Both the position numbers and the translations under genes were made by a program. DNA of 64,000 nt from Chryseobacterium sp. FP211-J200 (lineage in GTDB: Bacteria; Bacteroidota; Bacteroidia; Flavobacteriales; Weeksellaceae): contig NZ_LSHB01000008.1 of NCBI RefSeq assembly GCF_001643375.1, forward strand, positions 62,001 to 126,000, read 5' to 3'. Positions 33,305 through 42,593 of this stretch are shown here, one piece after another; position 1 is the first letter of the stretch; each line of letters starts with the position of its first letter. The notes below the pieces were generated by a model, which searched no databases, had not been told where the DNA came from, and was given only the letters and a program-made list of their open reading frames with translations.

Positions 33305-36300
33305 TCATTTTATTGGCTTGTTTTTTAGGGAATCTTCTTTATTTACTTCAATATCAGCAGAGTCTCTTTTTATTCTTTCACGTCTTTTGAAGATATATTT
33401 GAGAGAATTAAAACTTTTACTGTACACGACCCCAACACCATAACTCTGGTTCAGCGCATTGGCCGTTCCCAAACCAAGATTTGAAGGTTTGGAGTAAGCT
33501 CTCAACAACCTGCTGCCATCATTTAGTCGACTCCAGTCATATTCTATAGTTCCCTCGGCGGACAAATAATTATTGGTTGTATTATCCATTCTTGTCACCG
33601 GAACTCCCAGTCCTGTTTTCAACTTTACCCTAGGAGACAAAGCCAAACTGACGCTGGTATTCGCGCGATCGGCAGTATTGGAATTGATGTCACCACTGAT
33701 GTAATCCAAATTGACCTGGAAGGCACTACTGATCGTATTCAGCACAGAACCCAACTGTTTGAACAACATATTATAACCTGTATTGATCGCCGTATTTTGC
33801 AAATTGAAATCCAGTCCACCACTATTTACCACATTGAAACTGTTCAGAACAAGCACAGAACCAAATTGGATCGTCCGCTCATCTTGGTTATTCATTTTTG
33901 TAGCTAAGGTCTCTCTCACCTCGGAGGAGCTATCCGGGGCGGAAACACCAAATTCTATTTCCGGCTTTACAAGCGTATTGGTAATTTTAGTGGTCAATAC
34001 CACATTTACAGGTTGTGTGAGGGACATTCCAAGATACTCGCCAGCATTGGTAATAGGTCTTGTATAGTTTGCAGTAATATCCAGATCAGGTGTCATTGGA
34101 CTTCCGCTCCATCGGATCATACTATTTTTTGCAATCTGGAAGGTTCTGTCTAGGATCGCTTTGGAAACAAAAGTCCCATTATCCACAGTGTAGGTTCCAT
34201 TCATTGAGATATTCCCGCTTCTTTCCATCCTGAATTTCAGATGGTCGGCCTCACCCTTTACAGCAATACTTCCCACTTCATCGCCTACAAGAACATTAAC
34301 CAAGGTTCCCTTGTCTACACTGATATCAAAATCCATCAGCATATTGGCACCAGATCGTTTTTTCTTTTCTACAGAAATACCACCTTCCTCATCACGCTTC
34401 AAAAATCTCAGGATCTTGAACTCATCAACATTTGCTGTAGAAGCACTATTGAAGGTAAATGTACTATTATTGATCACCTTTAGTCCGTCATTTGGTGTAC
34501 TGATCTCCAGTCCAGAAACCGGTCCGCTGACATAGATATCGCCCTGACCATAAACACGTCCCCAGAAGAGATCATTATCATCTTGGCTATTATTGATGAC
34601 CAAAAGGTTATCTGCCCGCATAATTAAGTTGATCCCCAACGATGACAAAGTTTCAAATTGGATAGAACCCGAGATATTCCCTTTGGAATTGGAACGGCCG
34701 TCCTTGATCCCGATGTTGTTCAAAAGAGCCAAACCTCTGGACAAGTTAATTACTGTATCATCAAATGAATAATCTACGCCTGTAAACAATAATTTGAGTC
34801 CAAATCCTTTCAATGCAAGATCACCACTGTAATCGATGTTGTTCAAAGCACCAGATATCTTCAGGTCGCCGGTAGCCTTACCTCGGAAATTTCCAAAGAT
34901 CTCTTTTACAAATTGCTGTGCAAATGCCAGATCGAATTCATTCATTTTTGCATTGACATCCAGAACTGGTGAAGCTGGATTATTATCGATCGTACCGGTC
35001 ACATCCAATGTGTTTTGACCCAAAAAGTCGGATGACAAAGCTTTTATACTGACATCGAAGACATTTGGTTTTTCGCTTTTGGTAATATTCGCGTCCAGAT
35101 TTCCCATGGCTTTCCCATTCATGAAAATATCATTCACAGTTAGGTTGACCAAAGGCTCCAAGTTATTCTCAGATTTTTTGATCTGAATGGTCCCATTGGC
35201 TGTTCCTTTGATATCCATTGGATTTTTACCGCTGCCAAAAGCCAACAGTTTGGAAATATCCATGTTTTTAACCTCAGCATCGGCCATGAAATTCTTTGCT
35301 GATTTGAAGTCTGCATCCTTTATCAGAAGTTCACTTTCGTCTGAATAAACGCGCAGGTTTTTTATCAAGAAATCCTTTTCTTTTTTTCTATAAGTAATGG
35401 AATGGTCGAGTTCCGGACTTGTATCAATACTCCAAGCCACATCATTGAACTTCACGGTCGTAGGTTCAAAACGTAAAACATAATCGCCAGCCAAATTAGT
35501 GGTCTGATTGATATTCACTGCATATTCCTTCATTTGTTTGGCCGTCTCGTCTTCCAGACTTCCCAATTTGAAAACTGTACCGATATGAAGGACTTGAGAA
35601 TTCTCATTATTGGCCGTCAGTTTCACGTCTTGCAAAACATTTTCACCGTATTGTGCTCTTTTGACACTCGCTAACAATTGCTGATTAAGATCTGCCGTAT
35701 TCACTCTTAGGCTGATGCTGTCCACCATCGCACTGTCACTGGTTTTATTCAGGTCAGGTTGATAGGTCGCGTCGGTTTCGGCAAGGAATTTTTCAGCTTC
35801 AGTCAGTTCTTTTTTGTTGGTCATCACATATTTGATGTGAGACGCATCGGCATTCAGGATCAGGTCGTTTGTATTTCCGACGTAATTCCCGGCAACTATC
35901 GCCCCATTTTTCAATTCCAGGTCAGGAACAAAAAATGAGACCAGACCTTGCTTCACATCAAAATTAAAATCGAAACTTTGCCCGTTGTATGTTTTCTTTG
36001 GAGGATTCCCAACCAATATTTTGTTGATACTATTGGTGATCATATTCCCAATATCCTCCAGATCAAATCTTCCGGAAATTGTTCCCATTACTGCTCCTGG
36101 CGCATCCACAGAGACAATTCGGTTTCCGTTTTCAAAGAACGCTTTCAGTTTGGAATCTGGAATACTGAGTTTTTGTTTGGTCGAATTCAGCGTCAAACCA
36201 TTGATATCTGCGTCCAGATCAAGGTCATTCAGATTGGTCATAGAAACCTTCCCATTCACAACGCCGCTTACAGAATTGGTATCGCCAGCATTGATCCCGA

Positions 36301-37954
36301 AATATTTTAAATTGACATATTGAATGTTTGCTGCGAAATCTGCGAACAGTCTTTTGGTAGAAAAATCCACAACACCTTTGAAGGTTCCTTTCGCATTGGG
36401 ATCATTGGCAACCACATCTCCAGTGAATCTTTTTTTATTAAGAACACCTTCGATGGCGATATTATTAAGGCTTTTGCCCATCAGATCGATATGCGCAACA
36501 TCGGATTTGGTTTTGATGTACATGGTATTGACATCAAAACCTTCACCTTGTACATCAAATTTCCCTGAGATCAATCCAACTTGTTTGTTCTTGGTCAATG
36601 CTGTGACGTTCAAATCTTTTACATCCACATAACCTCTGTATTTAGGACGTTTTGTACTGTAATCTACAAGATTGAAATCTTTCATTTTTGCCTGACCGAT
36701 TCCTGTAATAACCTGCCCTGTTGCGAAGATCTGCTTTGGATTCACTTTTACAGAACCGTTGTATTTCATCCTTCCAAAATCATCTGCAATATTTCCAAGC
36801 TTCGAAGCAATGAATTTCGGCAACGAGGCCTTTAAAGCTTTATAGGTGAAATCGGCAGAGACATTTTTACTTTCGATGAAGAATTTTTTATCGATAATGC
36901 CATTGATCTTAAGATTTTTGGTATTCAGATTGACATCCTGCGAGCGGATGAGAAAATTATTCAGCGCAAAATCATTCAGCGGACCAGTCATTGTTCCGGA
37001 GATATTGATCGGTGTGTAATTATCCCAATCGGTCACAAAATAACTGAGGTCATAACCATTGATCTGACTTCCAGGAATGATCTTCAAATCCCAACTCACC
37101 TTCTTTCCAAAATCAGCAAATCTGGTCACAGGATCAAGATTCATCACAGCTTCACCTTGTAATAATGAATGATTGGTATTGATCGTCAGATTCCCGAATT
37201 TCATATGCTTTTTCGTGATCTCGAAATTGGTGGAAAATGTATCAACGATGTGTTCTTTGCCGTAACGTTTCGTTATCAAACTGAAGTTTCTGATATCAGC
37301 AAAAACATCCGCACCGTCAACTTTTAATGAAGTGACGTGCATATTAATATTCCTTGCGTCCAGCCATCTTCCTGCTTCTCCCGGACTATTTTCATTCACG
37401 ATTGTGGAAACGCCGTTGATCAAGTCGATCTTCATTCCCATTTTGAAGGGCTTCTTTTTCGGGTCGCGCGGCTTTCCGTCATTGAAGTTATCCACGTATC
37501 GAATAAAATTACTGATGCTATCACCTTTATAAGTAATCACCCTGATCACAGGATCGATGATTGTCGCTTGATTGAATTTGATATCTCTCGTATTGAACGC
37601 CAAAGCAAACCAGTCAGAATCAACACGCAATTCTCTGGCTTTCACGAATTCGTAATCTTTGTAATCCCTAATTCTGAGGCCTTTGATCTTCACATCACCG
37701 AAGAAATTGACCTCGATGTTCTCGACAGACATTCTCATATTGAGGTCCTTGTTCAACATCGTGATAGCCTCATCTGCAATATACCGTTTGGTAACAGGCA
37801 GATTGATAGCAATGAAAAGCAGAACCACCAGTCCGATGATCCCGAAAAATAGGTAGTTGAGAATCCTCCAGAAAAGTGGTATTCTTTTCTTTTTGACTGG
37901 CTGGTCAATATTAGGATCTTCGTTTGTTGTGTTTTTATTTTCTAAATTTGCCAT
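33305..37954 (-). CDS. tamB: TamB-like translocation/assembly protein (DUF490, AsmA-like)
   Basis: The 1549-residue protein has one N-terminal transmembrane helix near 30-52 (LNYLFFGIIGLVVLLFIAI). A very long beta-rich body with repeating DVKIKG and GNLxLxG-type strands forms a hydrophobic groove in the periplasm. The C-terminal TamB/DUF490 domain (about 1150-1500) has NGTYTVDNGTFVSK, PMTPDLDITANYTRPI and a strand-rich end. TamB-type proteins link the inner membrane to outer-membrane assembly machinery and carry lipids or aid outer-membrane protein assembly. A basic tail (KRRERIKRD) ends it. It diverges from tsaD, with start codons only 5 bases apart. Confidence 0.9.
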   Translation of the reverse strand: MANLENKNTTNEDPNIDQPVKKKRIPLFWRILNYLFFGIIGLVVLLFIAINLPVTKRYIADEAITMLNKDLNMRMSVENIEVNFFGDVKIKGLRIRDYKDYEFVKARELRVDSDWFALAFNTRDIKFNQATIIDPVIRVITYKGDSISNFIRYVDNFNDGKPRDPKKKPFKMGMKIDLINGVSTIVNENSPGEAGRWLDARNINMHVTSLKVDGADVFADIRNFSLITKRYGKEHIVDTFSTNFEITKKHMKFGNLTINTNHSLLQGEAVMNLDPVTRFADFGKKVSWDLKIIPGSQINGYDLSYFVTDWDNYTPINISGTMTGPLNDFALNNFLIRSQDVNLNTKNLKINGIIDKKFFIESKNVSADFTYKALKASLPKFIASKLGNIADDFGRMKYNGSVKVNPKQIFATGQVITGIGQAKMKDFNLVDYSTKRPKYRGYVDVKDLNVTALTKNKQVGLISGKFDVQGEGFDVNTMYIKTKSDVAHIDLMGKSLNNIAIEGVLNKKRFTGDVVANDPNAKGTFKGVVDFSTKRLFADFAANIQYVNLKYFGINAGDTNSVSGVVNGKVSMTNLNDLDLDADINGLTLNSTKQKLSIPDSKLKAFFENGNRIVSVDAPGAVMGTISGRFDLEDIGNMITNSINKILVGNPPKKTYNGQSFDFNFDVKQGLVSFFVPDLELKNGAIVAGNYVGNTNDLILNADASHIKYVMTNKKELTEAEKFLAETDATYQPDLNKTSDSAMVDSISLRVNTADLNQQLLASVKRAQYGENVLQDVKLTANNENSQVLHIGTVFKLGSLEDETAKQMKEYAVNINQTTNLAGDYVLRFEPTTVKFNDVAWSIDTSPELDHSITYRKKEKDFLIKNLRVYSDESELLIKDADFKSAKNFMADAEVKNMDISKLLAFGSGKNPMDIKGTANGTIQIKKSENNLEPLVNLTVNDIFMNGKAMGNLDANITKSEKPNVFDVSIKALSSDFLGQNTLDVTGTIDNNPASPVLDVNAKMNEFDLAFAQQFVKEIFGNFRGKATGDLKISGALNNIDYSGDLALKGFGLKLLFTGVDYSFDDTVINLSRGLALLNNIGIKDGRSNSKGNISGSIQFETLSSLGINLIMRADNLLVINNSQDDNDLFWGRVYGQGDIYVSGPVSGLEISTPNDGLKVINNSTFTFNSASTANVDEFKILRFLKRDEEGGISVEKKKRSGANMLMDFDISVDKGTLVNVLVGDEVGSIAVKGEADHLKFRMERSGNISMNGTYTVDNGTFVSKAILDRTFQIAKNSMIRWSGSPMTPDLDITANYTRPITNAGEYLGMSLTQPVNVVLTTKITNTLVKPEIEFGVSAPDSSSEVRETLATKMNNQDERTIQFGSVLVLNSFNVVNSGGLDFNLQNTAINTGYNMLFKQLGSVLNTISSAFQVNLDYISGDINSNTADRANTSVSLALSPRVKLKTGLGVPVTRMDNTTNNYLSAEGTIEYDWSRLNDGSRLLRAYSKPSNLGLGTANALNQSYGVGVVYSKSFNSLKYIFKRRERIKRDSADIEVNKEDSLKNKPIK

Positions 37955-37959
37955 CTATT

Positions 37960-38976
37960 ATGAGTGCATCTATTATTCTAGGTATCGAGTCTTCTTGTGA
38001 CGACACTTCTGCAGCCATCATCAGCGGTAGCAAAATCCTGTCCAATATTGCCGCCAATCAGGCGATCCATAACGAATATGGCGGTGTGGTTCCCGAGTTG
38101 GCTTCCAGAGCGCATCAGCAAAACATTATTCCCGTTGTGGAAAAAGCATTTTCGAAAGCAAATATACAACAAAATGAGATTTGCGCGATCGGCTTCACGC
38201 GCGGTCCCGGACTTTTGGGATCACTGCTTGTTGGAACCTCTTTTGCCAAATCTCTGGCCATGAGTCTGAACGTGCCTTTGATAGAAGTCAACCATTTGCA
38301 GGCGCATATCTTGGCGCATTTTATTGATGATGCCAATCCAATGCCACCGACTTTTCCATTTTTATGTTTGACGGTTTCTGGCGGTCACACGATGATTGTT
38401 TTGGTTAAAGATTATTTCGAAATGGAAATTATCGGCAAAACGATAGATGATGCAGCAGGCGAAGCTTTTGATAAAATAGGAAAGATCTTTGACCTCGATT
38501 ATCCAGCTGGACCAATTATCGACAAGTTGGCGAAAGAAGGAAATCCAGATGCTTTCCAGTTCAACAAACCGAGGATGGAAAATTATGATTATTCATTCAG
38601 TGGGATTAAAACTTCGGTACTTTATTTTATTCAGAAGGAAGTGCGGAAGAATCCGGATTTCATTAAGGAAAATCTGAATGACCTTTGTGCGTCTGTCCAA
38701 AGATCCATCATTGAAATATTAATGAACAAATTGGAGAAAGCTTCTCTTGACCTTAATATAAAAGATGTTGCGATTGCCGGCGGTGTTTCTGCCAACTCAG
38801 CGTTGAGAAAAGCAATGGAAATCAATCAAGAAAAACTCGGCTGGAATATCTTCATCCCAAAATTTGAATATACAACTGACAACGCTGCAATGATCGCCAT
38901 CGTTGCCAAACTGAAATATGAACGTGGCGAGTTTACTGATATCAGGACGACTGCTACGGCGAAGTATGATTTGTAG
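37960..38976 (+). CDS. tsaD: tRNA N6-adenosine threonylcarbamoyltransferase TsaD
   Basis: TsaD transfers the threonylcarbamoyl group to A37 of ANN-decoding tRNAs, forming t6A with TsaB/TsaE/TsaC. The 338-residue protein begins MSASIILGIESSCDDTSAAI, with ASKHA-fold ATPase motifs. It shows GGVVPELASRAHQQ near 46-59, the metal-binding His pair in EVNHLQAHILAH near 107-118, GGHTMIVLV near 142-150, and AGGVSANSALR near 274-284. The ATG at 37960 is preferred to an in-frame start at 37924 that would lie inside tamB. Confidence 0.97.
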   Translation: MSASIILGIESSCDDTSAAIISGSKILSNIAANQAIHNEYGGVVPELASRAHQQNIIPVVEKAFSKANIQQNEICAIGFTRGPGLLGSLLVGTSFAKSLAMSLNVPLIEVNHLQAHILAHFIDDANPMPPTFPFLCLTVSGGHTMIVLVKDYFEMEIIGKTIDDAAGEAFDKIGKIFDLDYPAGPIIDKLAKEGNPDAFQFNKPRMENYDYSFSGIKTSVLYFIQKEVRKNPDFIKENLNDLCASVQRSIIEILMNKLEKASLDLNIKDVAIAGGVSANSALRKAMEINQEKLGWNIFIPKFEYTTDNAAMIAIVAKLKYERGEFTDIRTTATAKYDL

Positions 38977-39010
38977 GAAAGCTGCAGGTTGGAAGCTGGA
39001 AGTCAGAAGA
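38977..39010. repeat. Heptanucleotide tandem repeat, copy 4 (inverted)
   Basis: Units GAAAGCT GCAGGTT GGAAGCT GGAAGTC AGAAG follow directly on the tsaD stop codon, as copy 3 follows ahcY. Confidence 0.65.
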
Positions 39011-39039
39011 ATTCAATTCAATATTTTAACAAAGTTAAT

Positions 39040-39546
39040 ATGATGAAAAAGATTTTTGTTTTAATTCTGTTCCTTCAATTTGTCACATTGTTTTCGCAGG
39101 AAGTTGAAATTAATAATTGTAACATCAAATACGAAATTGATACGATTGGACTTTCGAAAACTGGTATATTAAAACTAAACATTACAAATAAAGAATCTCA
39201 AAAATTAAAAATCTCTGACGTCTTTCACGAAGTATATATACAGCCAATCGAAGTGGAAAAATTTGAAGCTAGCTTAAATAATTTTGATAAAATTCAAAAA
39301 TCAATTATAGATGTAAATTGTTTGGATTGTTTTGGTAAATTCAAGAATTTAAAACCAAATAATTCAATCTCTTATTCTATTAATATCAATGAATCCAAAT
39401 TTTTCAAAAAAGTTCTGAAACAATCAAAAACTACTTATCGATTTAATATTTGGTTTGATACAATTGATATGATAAAATATTCCAAGTCTAAAAAATGCTT
39501 TGCTCCAAATTTTACCTCTGAAAAAATCATTTACACAACAAAATAG
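39040..39546 (+). CDS. Putative secreted protein, function unknown
   Basis: The 168-residue protein has a signal peptide (MMKKIFVLILFLQFVTLFSQ, cleavage before EVEIN). The mature domain of ~148 residues has three Cys in the middle, including VNCLDCFGKFKNLKP near 86-100, and one near the C-terminus (SKKCFAP). No family is recognised. The Met pair at 39040/39043 is preferred to an in-frame start at 38989, which lies in the repeat. Composition is AT-rich. Confidence 0.5.
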   Translation: MMKKIFVLILFLQFVTLFSQEVEINNCNIKYEIDTIGLSKTGILKLNITNKESQKLKISDVFHEVYIQPIEVEKFEASLNNFDKIQKSIIDVNCLDCFGKFKNLKPNNSISYSININESKFFKKVLKQSKTTYRFNIWFDTIDMIKYSKSKKCFAPNFTSEKIIYTTK

Positions 39547-39588
39547 ACACAACGTTACAGTAGAAATAGCTTTGGCCAAATATAACTT

Positions 39589-39993
39589 ATGAAAATATTA
39601 CTAGAAGAAAAACAACTCGGGACACATTCCAAAAAGAATTCAAAATATTACTGGATTTTAGAAACGATTACGGGAAAAAATGAAAATGCAGAAGAATCTG
39701 ATGATTATGAACTGACAAGCTCCGAGACTGGTTATATTCAAAATATCAAAGAGGAAATTCTGGAAACGATCAATTCTGAAAATGTTTTCAGTTTCGAATA
39801 TGAGCCAAAAGAAGGCGACTTTCTCTCCATCAAAAACAACTTGCGAAAATTTGAATACTTGAACCTCATCTTCATCAATGGAAGCTGGAAAGAAGAAGTT
39901 TATATGTGTTCTCTGCGGGAGTGTGATACCGATATTTATACGACCATGAAAACAGGTGTTGCATTTCTGAGTGAAAATGAAATAGCGTTTTAA
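39589..39993 (+). CDS. Hypothetical cytosolic protein
   Basis: The 134-residue acidic protein has no signal peptide or membrane segment. It has alternating predicted strands and a helix (IQNIKEEILETIN near 50-62). It ends in a segment with two Cys (MCSLRECDTD). No family is recognised. It stands alone, 42 bases after the secreted-protein gene and before the 21-base minisatellite. Confidence 0.45.
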   Translation: MKILLEEKQLGTHSKKNSKYYWILETITGKNENAEESDDYELTSSETGYIQNIKEEILETINSENVFSFEYEPKEGDFLSIKNNLRKFEYLNLIFINGSWKEEVYMCSLRECDTDIYTTMKTGVAFLSENEIAF

Positions 39994-40020
39994 AAACATT
40001 TCAGATTTGCATAAATCTAC

Positions 40021-40225
40021 TTAGTTGAGTCATTGATCCACTTAAATGCATCGACGATGTGATTAGTTACACCATTTTTTAAGTTAGTTGAACCGGTGAT
40101 TCATTTAGTTACATCATAGTTTCACTTAGTTGCCCCATTGATTCATTTAGTTGCCCCGTTGATTCACTTAGTTAAGCCAGATGCAACGAATTTGTTATAA
40201 CTAAATGAGTCAGTAAGCCCACTAA
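40021..40225. repeat. 21-base minisatellite with a terminal inverted unit
   Basis: Eight head-to-tail units of exactly 21 bases run from 40021 to 40188, with consensus TTAGTTGCCCCATTGATTCA plus C or T. Units 6 and 7 differ at two positions, while the outer units have drifted. A further unit in opposite orientation occupies 40200-40225. There are no spacers between units. It accounts for most of the 372-base spacer 39994-40365. Confidence 0.9.
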
Positions 40226-40318
40226 TAAATACTCTGTGCATATTTCAACTATTTTTGAATTACGAAATAGATTTCTTAAGATTCCAATATAAATCTTCGC
40301 TATCCAAAACATTAACCA

Positions 40319-40348
40319 TTGAATTTTAAACTTTAAAACTTATTTTTG
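40319..40348 (+). promoter_or_regulatory. Promoter of the DUF808 gene
   Basis: TTG at 40319-40321 is followed after 19 bases by TATTTTTG at 40341-40348, a full Bacteroidota -33/-7 pair. The gene's ATG lies 18 bases further on. Confidence 0.7.
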
Positions 40349-40365
40349 CATCAAAATAAAAAGTT

Positions 40366-41268
40366 ATGGCTTCAGGATTCTTCGCAATCTTAGATGATAT
40401 TGGCGCATTGATGGACGACATCGCGGTCACCAGTAAACTCGCAACAAAAAAAACAGCCGGAATCCTCGGCGATGACCTTGCAGTGAATGCAGAAAAAGCA
40501 ACCGGTTTCCTCTCGTCCCGAGAAATTCCCGTGCTGTGGGCAATCACCAAAGGTTCATTTATCAACAAACTGATCATACTTCCGCTTATTTTTTTGCTTA
40601 AATGGTTGTACGAGCCGGCCATCAACTATATTTTGATACTCGGTGGTGTCTATCTGGCTTACGAAGGCATGGAGAAAATTGTAGAATTTCTTTTCCATCG
40701 CGAGAAGAAAGGTCACGAAGTAGTCGAGGAAAGCACTTTACCAGAAGATGATGAACATTCTGAAAAATCCAAGATCAGTTCCGCGATCAAGACTGATTTT
40801 ATCCTTTCTTTGGAAATTGTCATTATCGCTTTGGGAACTGCGCTAGAAAAACAACATCCATTGATCACCCAGATCATCAGCGTTTCTTTTGTGGCAATCA
40901 TTGCAACCGTGGGCGTTTATGGACTTGTCGCATTGATTGTTAGGATGGATGACGCCGGATTTTTCCTACAAAAAAAATCTAACAACAAAGGTTTTCTAAA
41001 CGGACTTGGTCAAGTTTTAATCAAAGGTTTGCCAATTGTCATCAAGGTTCTCGGTGTTGTTGGAACTATTGCATTGCTTATGGTTTCTGGTGGGATCTTC
41101 CATCATTACATCGATGCAGTTCATCATTGGGTTTCAGAAAATATTCCGGCAAACATTCCTGAGCAAGTGCCACAATTTGGGCTAGGAATTGTGTTCGGAT
41201 TGGTTGCGGTTTTGATAATGACGGTTGGGAAGAAGATATTTAAATTAGTAAAACCGACGAATCGTTGA
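40366..41268 (+). CDS. DUF808 (YedI-like) membrane protein
   Basis: The 300-residue protein has the DUF808 opening FFAILDDIGALMDDIA near 5-20. TSKLATKKTAGILGDDLAVN near 22-41 follows, then about six hydrophobic helices between residue 65 and the C-terminus (LIILPLIFLLKWL; ILGGVYLAYEG; FILSLEIVIIALGTAL; GIVFGLVAVLIMTVG). E. coli YedI is of this family. It is an inner-membrane protein of unknown function, sometimes proposed as a transporter. A near-ideal promoter precedes it. Confidence 0.85.
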   Translation: MASGFFAILDDIGALMDDIAVTSKLATKKTAGILGDDLAVNAEKATGFLSSREIPVLWAITKGSFINKLIILPLIFLLKWLYEPAINYILILGGVYLAYEGMEKIVEFLFHREKKGHEVVEESTLPEDDEHSEKSKISSAIKTDFILSLEIVIIALGTALEKQHPLITQIISVSFVAIIATVGVYGLVALIVRMDDAGFFLQKKSNNKGFLNGLGQVLIKGLPIVIKVLGVVGTIALLMVSGGIFHHYIDAVHHWVSENIPANIPEQVPQFGLGIVFGLVAVLIMTVGKKIFKLVKPTNR

Positions 41269-41316
41269 TTTGTTAAACTGCAAAATTTGTTGAATTGTTA
41301 GAAGACAGAGTAAAAT

Positions 41317-41677
41317 ATGTATCAATTTTATTTTGAAAAATTAGAAGTTTGGCAAAAATTCAAGGAAATTGGTAAAAGAAATTTATCTTTTAACCTCTTC
41401 TTTTCCTGACAATGAGAAATTTGGAATCACTAATCAAATGAGACGTGCATCTACAAGTATTTCAGCGAATATTGCAGAAGGTTTTTCCAGACAATCTAAT
41501 AAAGAAAAATCGAGATTCTTGAACATTGCATTTGGTTCAACGATTGAAATTATAAATTTTCTTATCTTATCAAATGACTTAGGATTTTTGTCAGATGAAA
41601 GTTACATTGAACTGAGAGAAAAAGCAGAATTAATCACTAACCAAATTAATGCTTTGAACAAATCCATAAACCAATGA
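41317..41677 (+). pseudogene. Four-helix-bundle protein (S23-like), frameshifted in a poly-A tract
   Basis: The first 12-14 codons from the ATG at 41317 encode YFEKLEVWQK, the family's usual start, and then the frame runs into a TGA. The rest, VKEIYLLTSSFPDNEKFG to the stop at 41677, lies in another frame and contains MRRASTSISANIAEGFSRQ, the signature of the four-helix-bundle family related to 23S rRNA intervening-sequence proteins. Removing one A from AAAAA at about 41354-41358 joins the two perfectly. It may be a real frameshift, slipped-strand variation or a sequencing error. Confidence 0.8.
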
Positions 41678-41793
41678 CAAAATTTATTACAATTTATATC
41701 AATCTTGGAAAACAATTTCACAACTTAGCACTTCTACAATTCACGAAAAACGATTCAACAATTTAACAACTCAACGATTCTTCTACAAACAAC

Positions 41794-42501
41794 ATGAAAC
41801 TTTTCTTTGGACAGATCTTCCCCGAAATATTAATTGACTCTGACGAACAGCAGCACATTGCAAAAGTCTTGAGAATGCGCGAAGGTGAAGAAATTTACCT
41901 AACCGATGGAAAAGGAAATCTTGCCAAAGGAACGCTCATCTTTGAAGGCAAAAAAGTAACACTCAACGTTTCTGAAGTAAAAGAAAATCTTCCCGACTTC
42001 TCGCCAAAACTTCACATCGCGATTGCACCGACAAAAAACATTGACCGCATCGAATTCTTCTTGGAAAAAGCTGTCGAAATGGGAATTTCCGAGGTCAGTT
42101 TTATATTAACGGAACAAACCGAGCGAAAGAATATCAGCATCGATAAATTGAAAAAACAAGCGATCAGCGCTTCGAAGCAAAGTCTGCGTTCCCATTTTCC
42201 AAAGATCAATGACCTTCAGAAATTCTCTGAATTTATGAAAAATCTAAATCCAGAAAATACATTTGTAGCACATTGCAATGAAAACTTGGAAAGAATTAAT
42301 TTAAATGCGCTTCGAGAGCCTCAGCATGACAACTTTGAAACTTACACATTCTTGATAGGTCCGGAAGGTGATTTTTCTGATAAAGAAATCCACCAACTAG
42401 CAGAAAAAGGAGTCAAAGCAGTTTCGCTCGGCAATCAAAGGTTGAGAACGGAAACGGCAGGGATTTTTGTGGCGGCTTGGAATTACGATAAGATGTTTTG
42501 A
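41794..42501 (+). CDS. rsmE: 16S rRNA (uracil1498-N3)-methyltransferase RsmE
   Basis: RsmE methylates N3 of U1498 in 16S rRNA using SAM. The 235-residue protein has an N-terminal PUA-like domain (HIAKVLRMREGEEIYLTDGKG near 22-42) and a C-terminal SPOUT methyltransferase knot. The latter shows IEFFLEKAVEMGISEV near 84-99 and LIGPEGDFSDKE near 187-198, followed by SLGNQRLRTETAGIFV near 211-226, the SAM-binding trefoil loops. All motifs are intact. Confidence 0.95.
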   Translation: MKLFFGQIFPEILIDSDEQQHIAKVLRMREGEEIYLTDGKGNLAKGTLIFEGKKVTLNVSEVKENLPDFSPKLHIAIAPTKNIDRIEFFLEKAVEMGISEVSFILTEQTERKNISIDKLKKQAISASKQSLRSHFPKINDLQKFSEFMKNLNPENTFVAHCNENLERINLNALREPQHDNFETYTFLIGPEGDFSDKEIHQLAEKGVKAVSLGNQRLRTETAGIFVAAWNYDKMF

Positions 42502-42538
42502 TTTTCAGAATAAAACGACAAACACTATAAAAATCTAT

Positions 42539-42568
42539 ATCCTTTCAAAATCTGAAAGGATTTTTTTT
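42539..42568 (+). terminator. Terminator of rsmE
   Basis: ATCCTTTCA and TGAAAGGAT form a perfect 9-base stem with a five-base loop and a run of eight T. Confidence 0.9.
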
Positions 42569-42593
42569 ATATTTATAGGTAAACAAATTCACA

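Noticed and set aside
33783-37852. Plus-strand open frames within tamB
   Set aside because: They are antisense shadows of a long intact gene with no recognisable domains or start signals.
40021-40225. CRISPR array
   Set aside because: The 21-base units abut without unique spacers, and no cas genes are nearby.
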